From: Notoacmeibacter sp.
GTDB taxonomy: Bacteria; Pseudomonadota; Alphaproteobacteria; Rhizobiales; Rhizobiaceae
Assembly: GCA_019912385.1 (NCBI GenBank)
Contig: JAIOIW010000012.1
Span: 1 to 40,027 of the forward strand
Length of the DNA stretch: 40,027 bases
Reading direction: 5' to 3'
Numbering within the stretch: position 1 is the stretch's first letter; every line of letters begins with the position of its first letter. Of this stretch, positions 1-6,723 are shown piece by piece. The notes beneath the pieces are model-generated. The model made no database searches, was not told where the DNA came from, and saw nothing but the letters and a program-made list of their open reading frames with translations. The translations under genes were made by a program, and so were the position numbers.

Positions 1-1414
1 GAGGATCGGCCTTTGCGAGACGGCCAACCGCGTTGCTGATCCGTTCGAATGCACTTGCCACCGCGTCCATGACGCCGCTTTCGGCTAGCCGGATCGCGAA
101 ATTCTCCAATGCTGCCTTGACGCGATAGGTCGATCCGACAATTCCGTCGACTATGTAGCCGGCGACTTTGCCGCCATGGCCAGCATACTCGCGCTTCAGC
201 TTGGCCGTTGCCTCGTCGAGATCGGCCGAAAGGATTGCCGCCAATCGTGACCCCATGCGAACATCGAAGATCTGCGCAATGTCCGTAAGCGTCGCGTTCT
301 TGTCGCGCAATGTGGCGAGCAACTTGAAGAGATCCACCTCCTGCGCCCCGGCCGTTACCGCGTCCGAAATCACGCTCGCCACTTCCTCGCGGATAGCCTC
401 GTCACCGATGCCCTTCACGATCGTGTCGGTGAGTTCCGCGATCATGCGGGCCGGCGCGGCCTGGAGGGCCTTGTCCTTCAGGATCGCCTCGAGGTCCGGA
501 GCAAAGTCATCAACCACGAAACCCGAGGCCCGAAGGGAACCGATGACGCCCCCTACGTCCAGTTCCTTCCGGTACCTGACGAAATCCTTCATGTTGATCC
601 CGAGCCGCTCGAAGGCCGCAAGCATCGGCTTGGTCGGCTTGGCCATGCGAACCAGCGCCGAACGCAACGCCACGCCCGCTTCGCTGCCCTTGATGCCGGC
701 CTTGGCCAATTCCATGGACACGGCCGCGACTTGCTCCAGTTCCATGCCGGCGGCGGCTGCCAGCGGCGCGACATAGCGGAACGTGTCGCCCATCAGCTTC
801 ACGTCGGTGTTGGAATTCGTTGCCGCGTATGCGAGCGCGTCGTTCACCCGGAGCAGTGAATCTTGCACCTGGTCGAATGTGCGCATTGGCAGTTTCATCG
901 CCGTCATCACGTTCGTCGCGATGTCGGTCGCTTCCTTGATGTCGATGTCGCCGGCCAATGCCAGATTCAGGGAACCGCGAAGCGCGCCCATGGCCTGATC
1001 GTATGTCAGGCCCGCCCTGAAAAGTTCCTGGGCGGCCCGCAGGATATCCTTGTTGGTGAAGGGAAAATCCTTGTTCAGTGTCTGAGCATAGGCCTCGAGC
1101 TTTTCCCGCTGTTCCTCGGTCAGCAGGCCGAAGGCGCGCATCTTGTTGCCCACCTTCTCGTATTCGAAGACCGCCCTCGCCGCCGCCGCGCCGGCGATCG
1201 TCAATGGAGCGGCGATGCCCGACGCTGCATAGGCGGAACTCCGCATGTTCCGCCCGAGACCGCCGATCACCCTGGCCGGCGCCATCGATGCGGCAGCGAA
1301 GCGCTGCGTCACAGCATTCAAGCCGCGAAGCGCGGCCGAAATTGTCTTCGCAGGACCGGATACTCGGTCCAGCAGTTTGAGTGTTAGGCGGGCTTCTCGA
1401 GCTGACGCGGCCAT
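1..1414 (-). CDS. Phage tail tape-measure protein, N-terminal part (cut by window edge)
   Basis: The minus strand is open from an ATG at 1414 to the left edge, about 471 residues without a stop. The start MAASAREARLTLKLLDRVSG, followed by a stretch containing FTNKDILRAAQELFRAGLTY and later KEATDIATNVMTAMKLP, matches the conserved N-terminal domain of TP901/PhageMin-type tape-measure proteins. Proteins of this family fix tail length and line the tail tube in long-tailed phages. A purine-rich AAAAGG lies about 10 bases before the ATG. The gene runs left, away from the capsid gene, which is unusual because the tape measure normally follows the capsid and tail-tube genes on the same strand. The C-terminal hydrophobic and coiled regions lie outside the window, so intactness cannot be judged. 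Confidence 0.85.
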   Translation of the reverse strand, partial: MAASAREARLTLKLLDRVSGPAKTISAALRGLNAVTQRFAAASMAPARVIGGLGRNMRSSAYAASGIAAPLTIAGAAAARAVFEYEKVGNKMRAFGLLTEEQREKLEAYAQTLNKDFPFTNKDILRAAQELFRAGLTYDQAMGALRGSLNLALAGDIDIKEATDIATNVMTAMKLPMRTFDQVQDSLLRVNDALAYAATNSNTDVKLMGDTFRYVAPLAAAAGMELEQVAAVSMELAKAGIKGSEAGVALRSALVRMAKPTKPMLAAFERLGINMKDFVRYRKELDVGGVIGSLRASGFVVDDFAPDLEAILKDKALQAAPARMIAELTDTIVKGIGDEAIREEVASVISDAVTAGAQEVDLFKLLATLRDKNATLTDIAQIFDVRMGSRLAAILSADLDEATAKLKREYAGHGGKVAGYIVDGIVGSTYRVKAALENFAIRLAESGVMDAVASAFERISNAVGRLAKADP

Positions 1415-1428
1415 GGGTCTTGCCTTTT

Positions 1429-1481
1429 CTGTTCAAAAATGCATCCTGAGAAACCTACCGAAGACTCGACAGGTTGAACAG
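1429..1481. promoter_or_regulatory. Divergent intergenic region with a spaced inverted repeat
   Basis: The 66 bases between the tape-measure start and the HTH-gene start must hold the promoters of both. CTGTTCAA at 1429-1436 and TTGAACAG at 1474-1481 are perfect inverted 8-mers separated by 37 bases, and the right copy touches the GTG start of the HTH gene. Such spaced half-sites could bind a regulator, possibly the adjacent HTH protein. This is inference. Confidence 0.35.
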
Positions 1482-1945
1482 TGAAGATTGATCAGACGTT
1501 TTCGAGCCGTGAAGTTGAGGCCGGGCTGAGTATCGCTCGGGCCTCATTGATCGACCTTTCGCACAAGCTCCCGGTCACGCGGTCGGCTGGTGCCGGCAAG
1601 GCCCGGCGCTGGACGGCCAAGGATGTCATCGTGATTCACCTTGCGCTTCGATTGAACGAACGCGGGTTGAGCCAAGCGGCGTCCATCGACATCGCCACAG
1701 CAGCGGAACAGCATTTCGCCGACGCCATCGCCGACAGTGCCCAAGGCAAGAACTGGCGTCTGATGTCAGCTCTTCAGCCTGATCCCATGGGGCGTTTCGA
1801 GGTCCTCGCGACCAACAATCCCGAAGCCGCCCTCGACTTCATCGAGGCAAACCCGGGATGCGTGATCATCAATCTCAGCGACATGATGCGCGACGCTTTC
1901 GCACTGATGGCCGCTTACCGGCAGGAGCCGAAAGGCCATGCCTGA
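1481..1945 (+). CDS. MerR-like winged-HTH phage protein (regulator or small terminase-like)
   Basis: This is a 154-residue protein from a GTG start, the only plausible start before the HTH, with AGG about 8 bases upstream. Residues 8-65 (FSSREVEAGLSIARASLIDL, then a basic turn and RRWTAKDVIVIHLALRL) read as a MerR-type winged helix: helix-turn-helix, a basic wing, then a long helix. The remainder is an alpha/beta region of unknown function. It opens a rightward run, overlapping the next gene by 8 bases, that continues into the capsid gene. It could be a transcription regulator of this cassette. A small-terminase (Nu1-like) role is an alternative because that family also uses a MerR-like domain. 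Low homology signal makes either only a guess. Confidence 0.6.
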   Translation: MKIDQTFSSREVEAGLSIARASLIDLSHKLPVTRSAGAGKARRWTAKDVIVIHLALRLNERGLSQAASIDIATAAEQHFADAIADSAQGKNWRLMSALQPDPMGRFEVLATNNPEAALDFIEANPGCVIINLSDMMRDAFALMAAYRQEPKGHA

Positions 1946-2198
1946 TCCGCGCGAAACCGAATTCGGTCCAGCTGAACCGGTGAACCTGGACGATCTGAAC
2001 GGCAAACTTCTCATCACCCAAGAATCGCAACTCGTCGCCGTCTGGAACGGCACCGCTCACATCTTCACCCTCACCTCCGATGAGATGCGCCGCCTGGCAA
2101 GCACTCTCCAATCTGCCGCGGCAGCCAGGGACAAGGATCGACCCTTCCTGTCCGAATATTCGATCCCGAAAGAAGCTCAGCGCGATGCCAAACACTGA
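1938..2198 (+). CDS. Small hypothetical phage protein
   Basis: The 86-residue product begins with ATG inside the end of the HTH gene, and its own end overlaps the start of the capsid fusion by 14 bases, so the three genes are tightly coupled. The sequence is acidic at the N terminus (MPDPRETEFGPAEPVNLDDL). A middle part, LLITQESQLVAVWNGTAHIF, looks like beta strands, and a short helix with a charged tail follows. No signal peptide or membrane segment is visible. I do not recognise a family. Its place directly before the protease/capsid gene suggests a head-assembly or regulatory accessory role, by context only. Confidence 0.6.
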   Translation: MPDPRETEFGPAEPVNLDDLNGKLLITQESQLVAVWNGTAHIFTLTSDEMRRLASTLQSAAAARDKDRPFLSEYSIPKEAQRDAKH

Positions 2199-4062
2199 TC
2201 TGACAACGCGCACCGCCGATCTTCGCCTCGACACTTTCAATTCTGAAAAGCGGACCGTCGAGGTCGTGTTCGCCACCGAGGCGCCGGTTCGCCGGCGCAA
2301 CTACAACGGCCAATTCGATGAGATTCTGGCGATCTCCAAGGATTCGATCATCGCTGATCGGCTCAACGGTGGATCAATGTCGCTGCTCGACTCCCACGAC
2401 AGCTGGTCGATGAAAGCTCGGCTCGGCGTTGTCTTGGCCGGTTCGCTCCGGATCGAGGGCGGCAAGGCGCTCGCAACCGTCCAGCTTTCGAAAGTCCGCG
2501 CCGCCGAACTCCTGGCCGATCTGGCAGACGGCATGCCGTTTCCGGTTTCTGTCGGATACCGGATCCACAGTTACACCGAGAGCGACGACGAAATCCCTGT
2601 CCGCACCGCCGTGAAGTGGGAGCCCTTCGAACTCTCCGCAGTCCCTGTCCCCGCAGATGCCGGCGCATCCTCCCGCGCCGCAACCAAAGAGGAACCTCCC
2701 ATGCCTGCCTCCAATTCAACCCGTCAGGTGACGCCGACGGAAGCCCGTCGCGCCCTCGATGAAGAACGACAGACACGCCACCAAGACCGCGCCAACGTCG
2801 ATGCCGATATCATTTCGCTCGGCAAACGGTTCGGTTTTGAGGCCGGCTCTGATCTGGTTCGCGGCGCGCTGAAGGATGGCAAATCCTATGCCGACTTCCG
2901 CGAGCAGCTGATGGACAAGCTCGACGCCGAGGACGAGGAAATCCGCACCAATCATGCGGGCGCACTGCCGCTATCCGGTCGAGCGAACTTCAATGACCAG
3001 GTCGAGGATGCGCTAATCGCGCACCTCGGCGGCACCCCGACAATGGCGGAAAATCCGCTGCGATCGCGGTCGCCGCTCGAGATCGGCCGCGCCTTCTTCG
3101 AGGCGATCGGCATCGATGCCCGCTCCCTCACTGACACCTCGATCGCCCAGGCCATGACCGGCCGGCCGACACCCTGGCTCCAGAGCCGATCACTTTCGAC
3201 CGGCGACTTCCCGATGCTGCTGGAAAACAGCATCCGAAAAACCTTGATGGAGCGGTTCACCGCCCAGGCATCGGTTCTGAAAGCACTCAGCCGCGAGCGG
3301 ACGGCGAAAGACTTTCGCAAGATGAGCCTCCTGCGGCGCGGCGAAAATCCCAAGCTGCTGCCCCTCGGCGAGAACGGCGAGATCCTGCACGGCGCGCTCT
3401 CCGAAGAACGCGATGCGCTTCAGATCGCGTCCTACGCGCGGGCGATCGATCTGAGCTTCCACTTGCTTGTGAATGACGATCTCGGCGCCTTCGCCGACCT
3501 GGTCGAAGGTTTCGCCGATGCGGCGGCCGAAACCGAAGGCGACAAATTCTACGACGTCCTGTCCGGCCACGCGGCCGGAACGCTGACGATGGACGACGGG
3601 ACGCCCGCCTTCCATGCCAGCCGTAGCAACCTGGGTGTAGCGGCAGCGCTATCCGTCACTTCGCTCGACGGAGCCCGGGTCGCCATGAGGCGACAGACAT
3701 CCGTCGAAGGCGACCGCAAAAATGGCGTCGTTCCGGAGGTCCTGCTGGTCGGTCCTGAGCTCGAGACCACGGCCGAAAAGATCGTGGCAGAGATCCAGGC
3801 GGCGACGGTCGACGACGTGAACCCCTTCTCAAAAAAGTTGAAGGTGGCGGTCGAAGATCGCCTCGACGGAACAGGTTGGTTCCTGTTCGGGTCGCCCTCG
3901 AGCAGGCCGGTGCTCACGCACGCCTATCTCGACGGATACCCCGGCCCCCAGGTCGAGCGGACCGAGGCCTGGGAGGTTCTCGGAAGCCGGTTCCGTTGTC
4001 ACCTGCACTTTGGATGCGCGCTGCTCGACTGGCGAGCGGCCTACCACAATCCCGGCGCCTGA
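2185..4062 (+). CDS. Prohead protease / major capsid protein fusion
   Basis: The 625-residue protein starts at ATG 2185, preceded by AGAAG and overlapping the previous stop. The reading frame stays open upstream to 2080, but that part codes for no recognisable domain. Residues 1-180 are an HK97-type prohead protease, with likely catalytic His71 in LLDSHDSW and Ser122 in FPVSVGY. After a Pro/Ala-rich linker, residues 250-625 resemble Mu-like major head subunits, ending in the typical pattern EVLGSRFRCHLHFGCALLDW then RAAYHNPG. In this family the protease is thought to cleave itself and the capsid N terminus during head maturation. Both domains look complete. No portal or terminase gene lies upstream, which is odd for a head module. 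Confidence 0.88.
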   Translation: MPNTDLTTRTADLRLDTFNSEKRTVEVVFATEAPVRRRNYNGQFDEILAISKDSIIADRLNGGSMSLLDSHDSWSMKARLGVVLAGSLRIEGGKALATVQLSKVRAAELLADLADGMPFPVSVGYRIHSYTESDDEIPVRTAVKWEPFELSAVPVPADAGASSRAATKEEPPMPASNSTRQVTPTEARRALDEERQTRHQDRANVDADIISLGKRFGFEAGSDLVRGALKDGKSYADFREQLMDKLDAEDEEIRTNHAGALPLSGRANFNDQVEDALIAHLGGTPTMAENPLRSRSPLEIGRAFFEAIGIDARSLTDTSIAQAMTGRPTPWLQSRSLSTGDFPMLLENSIRKTLMERFTAQASVLKALSRERTAKDFRKMSLLRRGENPKLLPLGENGEILHGALSEERDALQIASYARAIDLSFHLLVNDDLGAFADLVEGFADAAAETEGDKFYDVLSGHAAGTLTMDDGTPAFHASRSNLGVAAALSVTSLDGARVAMRRQTSVEGDRKNGVVPEVLLVGPELETTAEKIVAEIQAATVDDVNPFSKKLKVAVEDRLDGTGWFLFGSPSSRPVLTHAYLDGYPGPQVERTEAWEVLGSRFRCHLHFGCALLDWRAAYHNPGA

Positions 4063-4115
4063 GGCGCCTGACGATCTCGCGGTGGTCCTGATTGGCGTCA
4101 CGCACCACCGCGATC

Positions 4116-4140
4116 GGCGGCCGGCCGGAACCCGGCCGCC
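4116..4140. other. GC-rich hairpin downstream of the capsid gene
   Basis: GGCGGCCGG (4116-4124) and CCGGCCGCC (4132-4140) form a perfect 9-bp stem with a 7-base loop, 54 bases after the capsid stop. No T tract follows, so it is not a standard intrinsic terminator. It may slow transcription or protect the abundant capsid mRNA. The 180 bases between the two genes show no other convincing content. Confidence 0.3.
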
Positions 4141-4242
4141 ACCACCATCGGGCGCCTGGTCTATCGCATGCCCGACCAGGCCGCGCGCTGCCCGACGAGT
4201 TTCCTTTCCTCGCCACGGCGCGCAACTATCCGCAGGTTCCCC

Positions 4243-4446
4243 ATGTCCCTCACGCCCGACACACTCGTCTTCGAGCTTCCCAATGATGCTGCGCTCGAGG
4301 CCGAATGCCTGAGCTGCCATCGCACCGGCCGCGTGACGAAGACACAAATCGCGGGCAATGCCTACGCCAGCCTTGCCGAGATTGAATCGCAGATCCGGTG
4401 CCGCGGCTGCGGCGAGAACGCCGTCCGGTTTTTCCTGGACACATGA
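4243..4446 (+). CDS. Small zinc-ribbon-like hypothetical protein
   Basis: The 67-residue product begins MSLTPDTLVFELPNDAALEA and carries two Cys pairs, CLSC in the middle and CRGC near the end, about 35 residues apart. That spacing is typical of a small zinc ribbon. An in-frame ATG at 4168 exists, but the extra N-terminal residues look like low-complexity GC-driven sequence, so 4243 is preferred. It follows the capsid gene on the same strand. Small zinc-ribbon proteins occur often in prophages with structural, DNA-binding or unknown roles. No further function can be read. Confidence 0.55.
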   Translation: MSLTPDTLVFELPNDAALEAECLSCHRTGRVTKTQIAGNAYASLAEIESQIRCRGCGENAVRFFLDT

Positions 4447-4538
4447 CACCGGCTCACTGGCGTCCGGCAACCTTGACGCAAATGTCGCGTACAGTACAAT
4501 CTACCGTGTGCTTGCTCGACAAGAATGGGGATGCACCG

Positions 4539-4745
4539 ATGAACAGCATTGAATTGTTGGCCGTTAATTGGGATCGACCGGACGATTCTAGTGTGCTCCG
4601 AACGATCCAAACGAATTCATCTTCGCCGGCAGACCTGAACCTGGTAGCTCGGCAGCAGATGGCGGAAGACGCATCATGCGACGGCTATCGGATCAAGGAC
4701 GATGAGGGCGGAGTTTTCATCGTCTACCGCGAAAAGAAGCTTTGA
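4539..4745 (+). CDS. Small hypothetical protein
   Basis: A 68-residue product starts at ATG 4539 with a good GGGGA ribosome-binding site eight bases upstream. It begins MNSIELLAVNWDRPDDSSVL and ends EGGVFIVYREKKL. It is soluble and acidic in the middle, with no known motif. An alternative ATG at 4482 would add 19 residues of poorer quality. The AT content is higher than in the core genes, in keeping with phage or island DNA. The function is unknown. Confidence 0.45.
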   Translation: MNSIELLAVNWDRPDDSSVLRTIQTNSSSPADLNLVARQQMAEDASCDGYRIKDDEGGVFIVYREKKL

Positions 4746-4778
4746 TCTTCGCCGTCCTGCGGGAATGAAGCGTTCCTA

Positions 4779-5081
4779 TCACTCGACCGATGGTCGCTCG
4801 AGCAGGCCGGCGACCACCTGGGCGGCCAAGCGGACATCGCGCGTGTCCGCGTTCAGCAGGTCCTCGAGATCATCGGCGCACCAGGCCGCAGCTCGCGCCT
4901 TCAGCGCGAACACAGCCGAGTGCCCCGAAATGGGCAAGCTCGCGATCTCGTCTATGACAGCCTCGCAGCCTGCGAAAGCCGAATCAAACAGCGCCCGATC
5001 GCCGATGCGTTCGGCGCGCATGAGCGCCGCATCAAGCGTTTCGAGGCGGGTGCGAAGATCGGTGAGGTAGTTCGAATCCAT
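4779..5081 (-). CDS. Hypothetical alpha-helical protein
   Basis: The 100-residue product starts MDSNYLTDLRTRLETLDAAL at ATG 5081, directly after a strong ribosome-binding site (AAAGGAGC, minus strand). The predicted composition is almost entirely helical, with two Cys residues (AGCEAV and AAWCADD) and an acidic/Leu pattern. No signal peptide or membrane span is present. It faces the rightward small gene ending at 4745, so the two strands converge here. It is not recognised. It probably belongs to the phage-derived segment rather than the core genome because it lies on the island side of tRNA-Ser. Confidence 0.6.
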   Translation of the reverse strand: MDSNYLTDLRTRLETLDAALMRAERIGDRALFDSAFAGCEAVIDEIASLPISGHSAVFALKARAAAWCADDLEDLLNADTRDVRLAAQVVAGLLERPSVE

Positions 5082-5198
5082 GACAGGCTCCTTTGTGTTT
5101 GCCTGCCAATTGTCGCTGCGGCCGCGACAGCTGTCGCGCCCCAAGTTGGGTCAGTCGAAAATCGCATTCAGATAAAGCCATTCTTTGATGACCTGATG

Positions 5199-5498
5199 TC
5201 AGTTCTCGCCTGCGGTCCCCGAACGAAAGCCGGCAAAAATCCAGACACCGGCCGCAATTATTAGTGCCGCGACAAGCGAGCCTACAACCATCTTCATGAG
5301 CAGCCAGCCGTAGTAGATGATAGGTTCGGCATTCTGATAGTCACACCAAGGCTTCGACGATGGTTGGATTCCGAGCAGCAGTAGCGGGCAGGCAACGTCG
5401 CTCTGCCACACCAAGTAGGCGGACCATGCAACCGCGGCGACGACCCAGAGTCTCCAAGCGCCCCGGAGGGTACTACGTGGAAGTCGAGGCGCGAGCAT
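5199..5498 (-). CDS. Small two-span membrane protein
   Basis: The product of about 99 residues starts MLAPRLPRSTLRGAWRLW. A GTG immediately before the ATG could also serve as start. One hydrophobic helix lies near residues 15-32 (WVVAAVAWSAYLVW) and a second near 70-92 (MVVGSLVAALIIAAGVWIF). Between them is a loop with two Cys (VACPLLLL and KPWCDYQ), possibly disulphide-linked if periplasmic. Its start overlaps the end of the preceding minus-strand gene by 26 bases, so the two are probably co-translated. No holin or other family is clearly recognised, although two-span small membrane proteins are common in phage lysis cassettes. Confidence 0.55.
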   Translation of the reverse strand: MLAPRLPRSTLRGAWRLWVVAAVAWSAYLVWQSDVACPLLLLGIQPSSKPWCDYQNAEPIIYYGWLLMKMVVGSLVAALIIAAGVWIFAGFRSGTAGEN

Positions 5499-5682
5499 CA
5501 CTGCCCAGCTCCGTTACACGCCACAGAAAGCTGGTCCCATCACCGGAACCAGGTTTGAGCTTTGTCTCGACGAGGCTTGCTTTCTCCAGTTCCCGAGCTG
5601 CCATCTGCTCATAGAGTTCGTTCAGTTCCTCCCACTGATCCGGCGCTCTCTTCAACATCTCTCGAGGATCAATTCTGGCCAT
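5473..5682 (-). CDS. Small hypothetical protein at the tRNA-proximal edge of the island
   Basis: The 69-residue product begins MARIDPREMLKRAPDQWEEL. The N-terminal 40 residues are strongly helical and charged, and the rest is Gly/Ser/Thr-rich with a short strand (TSFLWRVTELG). Its ribosome-binding site is weak. It overlaps the start of the two-span membrane protein. It is the last gene before tRNA-Ser, the place where an integrase would often be found, but it shows none of the tyrosine-recombinase residues. No function can be given. Confidence 0.5.
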   Translation of the reverse strand: MARIDPREMLKRAPDQWEELNELYEQMAARELEKASLVETKLKPGSGDGTSFLWRVTELGSDARASTST

Positions 5683-5683
5683 G

Positions 5684-5827
5684 TCAATGCCTACGGATTG
5701 AGTGATTCGGTAGGCGCCAAAATACTCCAGAATGTGTTGGAGACCAACGGAGCCCGCTGAGATGTTAGGCCATAGGTTATGTCACGGCCTGGAAAAAGGG
5801 TCTAAGTCTTTGATATTTAATATATTG
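5684..5827. other. AT-rich segment at the tRNA 3' end, candidate attachment-site boundary
   Basis: The bases between the last small island gene and the tRNA are richer in A+T than the surroundings, ending with a run such as TTTGATATTTAATATATTG next to the CCA end. No gene is seen. If the phage segment integrated here, the crossover would be within the tRNA 3' half and the partner copy would lie left of the window. No second tRNA fragment is visible between 1 and 5.8 kb. Confidence 0.3.
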
Positions 5828-5917
5828 TGGCGGATGGGGTGGGATTCGAACCCACGGTACGCTCTCGCGCACGCCGGTTTTCAAGACCGGTGCCTTAAAC
5901 CGCTCGGCCACCCATCC
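5828..5917 (-). tRNA. tRNA-Ser (anticodon UGA)
   Basis: On the minus strand the gene begins GGATGGGTGGCCGAGCGGTT and ends CCCATCCGCCA. The acceptor stem GGATGGG/CCCATCC pairs fully, the discriminator is G and the CCA is encoded. The anticodon arm CCGGT-CTTGAAA-ACCGG presents TGA. A long variable arm (GTGCGCGAGAGCGTAC) follows, and the T arm GTGGG-TTCGAAT-CCCAC is intact. The length of 90 bases is normal for a class II serine tRNA. Its 3' end points to the phage-derived genes at its left, a usual integration target. Confidence 0.97.
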
Positions 5918-5987
5918 AGCATGGCGCTGTATGCGTCATGGCCGGTATCTTTTCAAGCGCGTTGCGTTGTGAAGGCCGGTTGCGGCC

Positions 5988-6431
5988 TCACAGGTGCTCT
6001 TTTTCGAAATCGGCGCACGAATAGTCGAGCAGCGACAGTCCGTCGGACAGGTAGTCGGCGAGTAGCGGGCTGCCCAAGAGATATTCGGCTGTCCGGTCGT
6101 TGTGGGCATCGGCTGCCTCGGCGCGTACTTCCCCCCAGTCGGCAGCCGTGTAGTCCCCGCGCCCAAGCCACATCAGCGCGACGAGATCGACCTGCTCGTC
6201 ATCGGACAATTCGGAGATCAGCGAGGTGAGCTCTTCAAGCACTGGATCGTCCTCGTGCTCTTCGAGTACGTCCGCGCTCTTGTCGTCGGCGGGATTTGAG
6301 CCGGAGTCAGGATCGGAATCGGGAACCTTGGCGTCGAATTCCCGCGCCTTGAAAACGATGTAGCAAACAGTCTTGAGCGGCACCGACAGATCGACATCCT
6401 CGGCGTCCGTCTGGCTCGATTTCTTCGTCAT
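5988..6431 (-). CDS. DUF3775 domain-containing protein
   Basis: The 147-residue product starts MTKKSSQTDAEDVDLSVPLK at ATG 6431, with GGGAG nine bases upstream. The longer frame to 6509 lacks conservation-like sequence. The features CYIVFKAREFDAKVPD, the acidic Ser/Asp linker, ELTSLISELSDDEQVDLVAL and WLGRGDY fit the DUF3775 family, which is widespread in alphaproteobacteria and has no established biochemical role. The protein is very acidic, soluble and likely helical in its C-terminal half. It lies on the core-genome side of tRNA-Ser, in the same orientation. Family assignment is from pattern memory; function is unknown. Confidence 0.8.
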   Translation of the reverse strand: MTKKSSQTDAEDVDLSVPLKTVCYIVFKAREFDAKVPDSDPDSGSNPADDKSADVLEEHEDDPVLEELTSLISELSDDEQVDLVALMWLGRGDYTAADWGEVRAEAADAHNDRTAEYLLGSPLLADYLSDGLSLLDYSCADFEKEHL

Positions 6432-6553
6432 AGCGCTATTTCTCCCAATCTCCCATCGCACGGTGTTCTTGCGGAATGGCAGCCTGCACGATCTCTTCTC
6501 GATTGGCACGCCGGTTCGCCCCTGGCATTGATGCCGGTCAAGCGACCCCGATC

Positions 6554-6631
6554 CTGATGGTTCGTTTCCAACATCTGTATCCCATTTGCATCGGCTACGA
6601 GGGCAAATGCTGGAAACAAGGAAACCATCGG
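6554..6631. repeat. 78-bp imperfect palindrome, first of a tandem pair
   Basis: CTGATGG at 6554 pairs with CCATCGG ending at 6631. Inside, GTTTCCA (6564-6570) pairs with TGGAAAC (6611-6617) and CATTTGC (6583-6589) with GCAAATG (6603-6609). The whole folds as one long interrupted hairpin. It lies 13 bases from the next palindrome and contains no gene. Confidence 0.6.
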
Positions 6632-6644
6632 CAAGTTCATGAAT

Positions 6645-6723
6645 CGAGTGGAACTTTCAGATTTGACATTCGATTTCGAGATCGACATCAAACGGGTATC
6701 GAATGTCAAATTCGTTCCACTAG
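6645..6723. repeat. 79-bp imperfect palindrome, second of a tandem pair, supplies the pfkB stop
   Basis: The arms are CGAGTGGAAC then ATTTGACATTCGA (6645-6673) and TCGAATGTCAAAT then GTTCCACTAG (6699-6723). They pair over about 22 bases around a 25-base middle. The terminal CTAG (6720-6723) contains the TAG stop codon of the leftward sugar-kinase gene. It may act as a 3' stabilising hairpin for that mRNA. Confidence 0.7.

Noticed and set aside
510-1436. 308-residue minus-strand open frame over the tape-measure gene
   Set aside because: It overlaps the real tape-measure frame; its Arg/Gly/His-rich product is a typical GC-rich shadow, whereas the other frame shows a recognised phage domain.
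4587-4619. CTAGTGTG resembling the end of the palindromic repeats
   Set aside because: No matching inverted arm follows; it lies in the small gene at 4539 and appears to be coincidence.
5473-5827. Integrase next to tRNA-Ser
   Set aside because: The only gene there encodes 69 residues without the Arg/His/Tyr pattern of tyrosine recombinases.
6428-6709. Small minus-strand frame starting in the repeat upstream of the DUF3775 gene
   Set aside because: It begins inside a palindrome, has no ribosome-binding site and runs into the DUF3775 start; probably chance.
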